DNA of 64,000 nucleotides from an uncultured Thermomicrobia bacterium (GTDB lineage: Bacteria > Chloroflexota > Chloroflexia > Thermomicrobiales > JALYUS01), in contig CALBSO010000157.1 in NCBI GenBank assembly GCA_937968015.1, positions 1 through 64,000 on the forward strand. Reading direction: 5' to 3'. Below, piece by piece: positions 58,652 through 64,000 of this stretch; within the stretch, counting starts at the first letter, position 1; each line of letters begins with the position of its first letter. A model generated the notes under the pieces. The model saw only the letters and a program-made list of their open reading frames with translations. It ran no database searches and was not told the origin of the DNA. The position numbers and the translations under genes were made by a program.

Positions 58652-61564
58652 CTATGCCATCGCGTGGAGGCGTACGGCGCGGTTGACTTCGGAGAGGAAG
58701 GTGGCGCGATCAATGCCGCTCTTCTCGGCGATAGCAACGATATGCCCATTCAGCCGCCGTCGTTCGTCCGCGCTGACGATTTTGGCGGTCAGGATGATGA
58801 TCGGGATATCCGATGTGCGCGGGTTCTCGCGCAGTTTGTCCACGACCATGAAGCCATTCACCTCCGGCATCATCAGATCGAGGATGACGAGATCGGGGTG
58901 CTCGTTGTCGGCGATGGCGATGCCGTGCGCGCCGCCGTATGCCTTGTGGACCTGATGGCCGAACGAGGCGAGGTAGTCCGAAACGAGATCCACCGCCTTC
59001 GGATCGTCATCCACGACGAGGACGCGCGCCCCTCCGTTCCCAGTCGGCACAAGATTGACCTTCGCCAGCGCGGCGAACAACTCATCGCGCCGGATCGGCT
59101 TGCCGAGCACCGCCGACGCACCGAGGCTGTAGCCATGCTTCAGATCGTTCGCGAGGCTGAGCACGATGACGGGAATCTGCGAGAGTTCGGCGTCCGACGA
59201 GGACTCCTGGAGGAACGTCCACCCGTCCATTACGGGCATCATCACATCGAGCGTGATACCGTCCGGCTTCTGGGCGCGCGCCATTGCAAGGCCTTCCTCG
59301 CCATTGCGAGCCCGTGCCGTCTCGTACCCCGCGCTCTCCAGATAGGCCGCGATCAGTTCGGCGGTCGGGTCATCGTCCTCAATGACGAGAATACGCGGCG
59401 TCCCGCGATAGGACTGAGGACTGAGGACGAAGGACTTCGTCTCCTGTTCCTCATGCGTAGTCCTTCGTTCTACGTCCTTCGTCCTCGCCAGAGGCAGGCA
59501 CACGGTGAAGGTGCTGCCCTTGCCGAGGGCGCTCTCGACGCCGATCGTGCCGCCGTGAAGTTCGACGAGCCGTTTGGTGAGGGCGAGACCGAGGCCCGTT
59601 CCTTCGTGGCGGCGAGAGAGCGACCCATCCACCTGGGTGAACTCGCGGAAGAGTTTCTGCTGATCCTCCGTACTGATGCCGGCGCCGGTATCCGCGACGG
59701 CGATCTCGACCATCTCGCCGCCGGTATGCGCCGTGAGGCTGACCGAGCCGCCGGACGGCGTGAACTTCACCGCGTTGGAGAGGAGATTGAAGATGATTTG
59801 CTTCAGTTTGCGCGCGTCGGCAGCGATTGTGCCGGTGTCGCCGGTGTCCACGCTCACGCGGACGCCGTGATTGTGCGCTTTCTCCTTGATAATCGTGATG
59901 CTCGATTCGAGAACATGCGGCAGGTCGAGTTCTTCGAGATCGAGTTCCATCCGGCCCGCCTCGATCTTCGAGAGGTCGAGGATGTCGTTGATCAGGCCGA
60001 GCAAGTGCTCGCCCGCCGTCCGGATGTTCGTCAGGTACTCGTCCTGCTCCGTATTGAGCGGCCCGTAGAACTGCTCCTGCAAGAGTTCGGAGAAACCGAT
60101 AATCGCGTTGAGCGGCGTGCGCAGTTCGTGGCTCATGTTGGCCAAAAATTCGCTCTTCATCTGGTCGGCCCGCTCGAGGTCCTGGTTCTTCGTCTCGATC
60201 TCCGCCTGCCGCGCCTGCAATTGGCTGGAGAGCGTCTGGAGATTCGTGTACTGATCGAGGTTCTGCAGGGCAATACCGAGTTGCTGGCCGAGTTGCATGA
60301 GGAAATTGAGGATCGTCTCATCGGGCGACGTGTGGTGCGCGAGCGTCATCGCGCCCATGATGCGATCCTGATAGTAGACCGGGACGATCACGGTCGCGCG
60401 GGCGGGTACGCGATCCAGGCCCGTATTGACGCTGAGGAGCGGCTGATCGTCGAGGACGACAATCTGCCGATCCAGTACCGCCTGGCCAACGACACCTTCG
60501 CGCAGATCGAGACGCGTTTGCAGGTTTCGCGCCGTGCCATGCGTCGCGGCGACGACGAATTCGCCGCCCCACTCGTCGTAGCGGTAGATCGCGCCGACGC
60601 GGAAGCCGTGCCGCTCCGCGAGCAGGGCGAGCAGGTCCTTGAGGATCGTGTCACGGTCATAACTGGCAGTGAAGGAGCGGAGTACGTCGCTGAATGTATG
60701 CTCGATGTCGCTCGACCGTGCGAGCGTGGCCGTCTGCTCGCTGAGAATGGCATTCTGCCCGGCGAGATCGGCTTGTGAGACCTCCAATTTCTCCGCCATG
60801 TCGTTGAACGAATGCGCCAGCAGTTTCAGTTCGCGCGCGCCGGTCTCTTCAACCCGCTCGTCGAGCGCGCCATTCGCCAGCCGTCGCGCTCCCGCTGCCA
60901 GCCTGATCGTCGGCCTGGTGATCGTGTTCGCGAGCCAGAGACTGGTGAAGAAGGAGGCGACAACCGCGCCGAGCAGGCCCACCACCGTCACCCACTTGAG
61001 CATCGCCAGCGTGCGGTTCGCGGCGTTCGTGCGCGCGTCGAGGATGTTGCTCTCGTCCGTGCGGTATGTATCAATCGTCGCGCGGATGCTGTCGGTCAAC
61101 TCCTTGCCGTGCACCTGGCGCGGGACATTGACGGCGGCATTCGAGTTCCCCTTGATATTGGCGATCTCCGGGTCCGCGACGCCGGAAAGCCAGAGATTGA
61201 TCTGCCCCTCAATGTCTTGCAGCATCTGCGTCTGCGCGCGCGCCGTCTCCGGATTCTGCGCGTCTTTGGCGATCAGGGCGCGCTGCCTGCTAATGTCCGC
61301 ATTGATCCTCGCCCGCGCATGGCTGAACGGATCGAGGAATTGGGTATTGGCCGTCAGGAGATAGCCGCGCATGCCCGTTTCGAGGTCCCCGATGTCGGAC
61401 TGAATCACTTCGATCTGCGTCAGTTGCGCTTGGGCCTGTTTCTGCTGGTTGGTCGTCGTCGCATTCCGGTTGATGCTGAGGAAAACGACGCTGCCGACGA
61501 GCAGCACGAGGATCCACGAGAGCGCCTGGCCCCGGATGATCTGCGTCCTCAGGTTCATGCTCAT
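58652..61564 (-). CDS. Large hybrid histidine kinase with two receiver domains
   Basis: A 970 aa membrane kinase. Two helices (residues 14-32 and about 185-207) flank an extracellular CHASE3-like sensor part; then HAMP (ANTITRPTIRLAAGARRLAN), GAF (about 290-430), a coiled coil, HisKA (ANMSHELRTPLNAIIGF near 475), an ATPase domain (IFNLLSNAVKFTPSGG, DTGAGI, GTGLGLALTKRL) and two receivers (ILVIEDDDP...DVMMPVMDG; VLVVDDDP...LDLMMPEVNG). The linker between ATPase and receiver 1 (KDVERRTTHEEQETKSFVLS plus PQS) is coded by spacer repeats. Confidence 0.94.
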   Translation of the reverse strand: MSMNLRTQIIRGQALSWILVLLVGSVVFLSINRNATTTNQQKQAQAQLTQIEVIQSDIGDLETGMRGYLLTANTQFLDPFSHARARINADISRQRALIAKDAQNPETARAQTQMLQDIEGQINLWLSGVADPEIANIKGNSNAAVNVPRQVHGKELTDSIRATIDTYRTDESNILDARTNAANRTLAMLKWVTVVGLLGAVVASFFTSLWLANTITRPTIRLAAGARRLANGALDERVEETGARELKLLAHSFNDMAEKLEVSQADLAGQNAILSEQTATLARSSDIEHTFSDVLRSFTASYDRDTILKDLLALLAERHGFRVGAIYRYDEWGGEFVVAATHGTARNLQTRLDLREGVVGQAVLDRQIVVLDDQPLLSVNTGLDRVPARATVIVPVYYQDRIMGAMTLAHHTSPDETILNFLMQLGQQLGIALQNLDQYTNLQTLSSQLQARQAEIETKNQDLERADQMKSEFLANMSHELRTPLNAIIGFSELLQEQFYGPLNTEQDEYLTNIRTAGEHLLGLINDILDLSKIEAGRMELDLEELDLPHVLESSITIIKEKAHNHGVRVSVDTGDTGTIAADARKLKQIIFNLLSNAVKFTPSGGSVSLTAHTGGEMVEIAVADTGAGISTEDQQKLFREFTQVDGSLSRRHEGTGLGLALTKRLVELHGGTIGVESALGKGSTFTVCLPLARTKDVERRTTHEEQETKSFVLSPQSYRGTPRILVIEDDDPTAELIAAYLESAGYETARARNGEEGLAMARAQKPDGITLDVMMPVMDGWTFLQESSSDAELSQIPVIVLSLANDLKHGYSLGASAVLGKPIRRDELFAALAKVNLVPTGNGGARVLVVDDDPKAVDLVSDYLASFGHQVHKAYGGAHGIAIADNEHPDLVILDLMMPEVNGFMVVDKLRENPRTSDIPIIILTAKIVSADERRRLNGHIVAIAEKSGIDRATFLSEVNRAVRLHAMA
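59408..59490. repeat. Spacer-type repeat inside the hybrid kinase gene
   Basis: AGGACTGAGGACTGAGGACG at 59409-59428, then AAGGACTTCGTC and TAGTCCTTCGTTCTACGTCC. It is the same GAGGACTGA family found between genes at 16974 and 17101, here read in frame as a domain linker. Confidence 0.8.
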
Positions 61565-61644
61565 ACCTCATTACTAAACCACGATTCATGTATTCACATC
61601 ACTATAACGTACGTGCATACCATTTCATGACGATTCTGTCATGA

Positions 61645-61800
61645 AGAGGCAATGAGCAATGAGCAACGAGCAATGATGGATCATGACGTGAGCGGTCGCT
61701 GTACCTGTTGACAACTGCTTTTGCTGCTACACTCTGGGGAATAGTGAGGGCCGGATTCCACGGCGCTCATTGCTCATTGCTCGTCGCTCGTCGCTTCTGG
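61645..61800. repeat. GAGCAATGA repeat, inverted pair, between divergent genes
   Basis: Direct units AGGCAATGAGCAATGAGCAA at 61646-61674 and inverse CATTGCTCATTGCTCGTCGC at 61767-61797, on the two sides of an 88-bp loop, upstream of the molybdopterin oxidoreductase gene. Confidence 0.75.
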
Positions 61801-61807
61801 AGCGCTG

Positions 61808-62881
61808 ATGCCCGCCCGCCTGACCGATTGGAGTCTCGCCCTCTGCGTCGGGGTCGCGTTCGCGACGGGTCTCGCGGGGAACAACGCGGGCCGTCCGGGC
61901 CTCTGGTGGGTCTTCGCGCTGCACGGAGTGGCGGGGCTGGCGCTCGCACTCTTCCTGATCGGCAAACTGCGCCGCGTCCTCCCCCGGCTCCTGCACGCCC
62001 GGCACTGGGACCGACGGACGATCCTCGGCCTCCTCACGACGGTCTGCGTCCTCGTCACGCTCGGCAGTGGCGTCTGGTGGGTGGCGGGCGGTACATTCGA
62101 CGCGGCGGGGTTCGGCCTGCTCAATTGGCATATCGCGCTCGGCTTGCTGCTCGTCCTGCTCGTCTCGGTTCACATGATCGCCCGGGCCAAGCCGCTACGG
62201 CGAAGGGATATGTCTGGCAGGCGGCAGGCGCTCCGCTGGCTCGGTCTCGTCGCGGGCAGCGCGGCGCTCTGGCCCGCGCAGCAACGGCTCGCCAGCATCC
62301 TGCCCGGGTGGCGCCCGCGCCGCTTCACCGGTTCGCGCGCGGTCGGCGATCTCGCGGGCAACGCCTTCCCGGCGACGAGTTGGGTCGCCGATCGGCCGCG
62401 CCCCCTCGCGCCCGCCGATTGGACGCTCGTCGTCGGCGGACATGTCGCGCGGCCATTCCCCGCGACCTACGACGATCTGACCCACGACGAGACAATGGAG
62501 GCGACACTTGATTGCACGGGCGGCTTCGCCAGCACCCATATTTGGCAGGGCATGCGCGTCGGCACGCTGCTGGATCGCGCCGAGGTGCGGGATGATGCGC
62601 GATGGGTGCGCTTCCGCTCCGTGACGGGGTATCGCTGGAGCCTGCCGCTCGCCGAAGCGTACGACGCCCTGCTCGCCACGCACATCGAGGACGAACCACT
62701 GAGCCACGACCACGGCGCGCCACTGCGACTCGTCGCACCGGGGCGGCGGGGTTTTCAGTGGGTCAAATGGATCGTCGCGGTAGATGTGCTCACCGCGCCG
62801 GATATCGCCCAAGCCATTGCCATACACACGAGCAGTTTCACGCCCGCCGGTCGGGGAGAAGAGAGCGGCCTTGACCCCTGA
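61808..62881 (+). CDS. Molybdopterin oxidoreductase fused to a four-helix membrane domain
   Basis: A 357 aa protein. The N-terminal 125 residues form about four helices with several His (WVFALHGVAG, LLNWHIALG, SVHMIAR), like cytochrome b561/YedZ-type heme domains. The C-terminal part is a sulfite-oxidase-type Mo-cofactor domain (WTLVVGGHVARPFPATYDDL, then TLDCTGGFASTHIWQG, with the Mo-ligand Cys in DCTGG, and FQWVKWI at the end). In MsrPQ-like systems these parts are separate proteins. Location is the membrane with the Mo domain probably outside. The ATG lies just after an inverted repeat. Confidence 0.87.
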   Translation: MPARLTDWSLALCVGVAFATGLAGNNAGRPGLWWVFALHGVAGLALALFLIGKLRRVLPRLLHARHWDRRTILGLLTTVCVLVTLGSGVWWVAGGTFDAAGFGLLNWHIALGLLLVLLVSVHMIARAKPLRRRDMSGRRQALRWLGLVAGSAALWPAQQRLASILPGWRPRRFTGSRAVGDLAGNAFPATSWVADRPRPLAPADWTLVVGGHVARPFPATYDDLTHDETMEATLDCTGGFASTHIWQGMRVGTLLDRAEVRDDARWVRFRSVTGYRWSLPLAEAYDALLATHIEDEPLSHDHGAPLRLVAPGRRGFQWVKWIVAVDVLTAPDIAQAIAIHTSSFTPAGRGEESGLDP

Positions 62882-62917
62882 CCCTTCCCCGTTGGGAAAG
62901 AGTCAGGAGTTAGGCAG
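62874..62917. repeat. CCCCTGACCC inverted spacer element
   Basis: CCCCTGACCCTTCC (62875-62888) and GGGAAAGAGTCAGGAGTTAG (62896-62915) are imperfect inverse arms between two convergent genes; the element is echoed at 9768-9796. Confidence 0.6.
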
Positions 62918-64000
62918 ACTCCGTCGCGAGGGTACCCGCCGCCTCGCGCAAGGGCGCGGATTCGACTGCCAGCCGGCGCTCGCGTGGGACGAAGTAGCCG
63001 AGGAACATCGCGAGAATGCCTGCGGTGGCAGCGGCGAAGACGGCGAAGGCGGCGCGATAGCCGAAGTGGACGATCAGGAGGCCGCCGATCGGGCTGAGGA
63101 GCGCGATGCCGAGGCTGAGCGTCGCCTCCCGCCAGGCGAAGACATGCGCCCGGACGCGCGCCGGGAAGAGGCGGCTGGCAAAGTTCGATTCGAGCGCGTA
63201 CGAGGCATCGAAACAGCCACGCCGACAGATATGCGCCGCCACCGCGAGCCACGCCGGTGAGACGAAGATCAGCGCGAAGAAGAGGAGGCCGGGGAAGGCG
63301 CGCAAAATCCCCGCCCCCCGCGCCACGCCGATGCGCGCTCCGAATACCGGAACCGCGAGGCCGAAGAGCGCGCCACATATGCCGCCACAGCCATAGACAA
63401 TCCCAATCGCGCCCGTGCTGAAGCCATGCCGGGAGAGATAGACATTGTAGAATGGGATGACCATCGCCACGCCGCCCGCCAGCACGAAGGCAAAGACGAA
63501 GTACACCAACATGTCGCGCCGCGTCTGCTGCGCGGGCGTGCGTCGCGGCGACGTGCGCGGGGTGGATCCTGCGAGGTCGGACGGCACGGTAGGGGCGCCT
63601 AATTCCGCCGGGGGCGGCCCGACGCCGAGCAGCGGCAACACGCTGAGGAAGATGATTCCCGCGCTGAGGAGCAGCGTCATCCGGATCGGCGCCGCCCCGC
63701 CGCGCGCTCCACCGACATGCGCGATCACGCTCGGCAGCCAGCCCCCGCCGATGCTGCCGAGCGTCGTGGAGAGGCTGCTCGCCATTGTATAGAGGGCGAT
63801 CGCGCCGAGCCGCCTGGCGGACGTCGTGTAGTCAGCGATGTAGTTCATACCAATCGCGAAGACCCAGCCGCCGCCGACGCAGCCGACCGAGAAGGTGACG
63901 ATAATCAGCCACGGTGCGGTGACGGCCCCTCGCGCCGCATAGCCCGCACCGAGCACGAGCGCCCCGACGATCAGGACGCGCCGCGATGTCCAGCGATGGG
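62910..64000 (-). CDS. MFS transporter, 5' end outside the window
   Basis: At least 362 aa of a major facilitator superfamily transporter, with about ten helices in view (GAGYAARGAVTAPWLIIVTF; LVYFVFAFVLAGGVAMVIPF; GLLFFALIFVSPAWLAVAAH). A basic cytosolic loop between the two halves (PRTSPRRTPAQQTRRD) and the C-terminal ETLSLG-like GIALLSPIGGLLIVHFGYRA are typical. The frame stays open to the right edge (HRWTSRRVLIVGAL precedes the GTG at 63956), so the start is missing. Substrate unknown. Confidence 0.88.
   Translation of the reverse strand, partial: HRWTSRRVLIVGALVLGAGYAARGAVTAPWLIIVTFSVGCVGGGWVFAIGMNYIADYTTSARRLGAIALYTMASSLSTTLGSIGGGWLPSVIAHVGGARGGAAPIRMTLLLSAGIIFLSVLPLLGVGPPPAELGAPTVPSDLAGSTPRTSPRRTPAQQTRRDMLVYFVFAFVLAGGVAMVIPFYNVYLSRHGFSTGAIGIVYGCGGICGALFGLAVPVFGARIGVARGAGILRAFPGLLFFALIFVSPAWLAVAAHICRRGCFDASYALESNFASRLFPARVRAHVFAWREATLSLGIALLSPIGGLLIVHFGYRAAFAVFAAATAGILAMFLGYFVPRERRLAVESAPLREAAGTLATESA

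Noticed and set aside
58664..60778. A 704-codon open frame on the plus strand
   Set aside because: Antisense to the hybrid kinase gene; composition (Arg/Glu/Ala) is that of a complement frame and no motif is present.
61708..61733. TTGACA...TACACT as promoter of the molybdopterin gene
   Set aside because: The spacer is only 14 bp, too short for a sigma70 promoter, although the hexamers are good.

Overview
The window is a high-GC chromosomal segment from a bacterium that is most likely a member of the Chloroflexota, perhaps close to the Thermomicrobia. I infer this from twin-arginine lipoproteins ending in an L-A-A-C-G-G lipobox followed by long Ala/Thr/Pro linkers, a crotonase and ABC-importer rich gene set, Shine-Dalgarno led genes, and intergenic spacers filled with short G/A-rich tandem units. 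No rRNA, tRNA or marker gene in the window fixes the taxonomy.

Layout: 1-3242 is a visibly AT-richer island holding the end of a HerA-like ATPase, a NurA-like nuclease and a DNA methyltransferase, translationally coupled; it is probably a defence module. 3243-5646 holds a remnant of a psuG 3' end, a TAT lipoprotein and a transposon-like cassette carrying a DinB-fold gene. 5640-18518 is a nucleoside salvage region: psuK-psuG, two nucleoside hydrolases and a complete nucleoside-type ABC importer (two permeases, double ATPase, BMP lipoprotein), with peptide deformylase, a CGNR regulator and small enzymes of the ABM and DinB folds between them. 18792-19666 is a pair of half-size EamA transporters.

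19778-25496 is a copper resistance locus: CsoR, a CopA ATPase fused to an extracellular cupredoxin domain, CopZ, an alpha/beta hydrolase and a DUF318-type permease. Palindromic operators sit inside both sigma70-like promoters. 25647-29579 is a heterodimeric ABC exporter preceded by a promoter, a 42-codon leader ORF and mutually exclusive antiterminator and terminator stems, an architecture like the bmrBCD attenuator. 29618-30248 is a second transposon-like cassette carrying a SnoaL-like gene, with ends homologous to the first one.

30382-45449 is mixed housekeeping and envelope material: two secreted proteins sharing an unnamed domain, a methyltransferase, a PAP2 phosphatase, a CBS protein, an SMP-30 hydrolase, a beta-propeller/Ig protein, a possible PD-(D/E)xK protein, a decayed transposase, an AraC plus DHFR-like pair, a beta-lactamase-fold protein and a soluble histidine kinase. 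45627-48807 has three crotonases and a Cys-rich protein. 49079-51132 is an OmpR/HAMP-kinase pair; 51400-55588 an Nfu-like protein and a peptide ABC importer without ATPases; 55748-56339 three tiny genes; 56463-61564 an IMPase-like enzyme, a receiver protein, an SH3 lipoprotein and a large hybrid kinase; 61808-64000 a molybdopterin oxidoreductase with fused membrane domain and a partial MFS gene.

The most unusual things are: (1) two cassettes with related terminal inverted repeats, each flanked by a different perfect 13-bp direct repeat and carrying one passenger gene but no transposase; (2) the leader-peptide attenuator of the ABC exporter; (3) the CopA-cupredoxin fusion; (4) short intergenic repeat families that hug stop codons and in places have become coding sequence; (5) the HerA-NurA-methyltransferase module.
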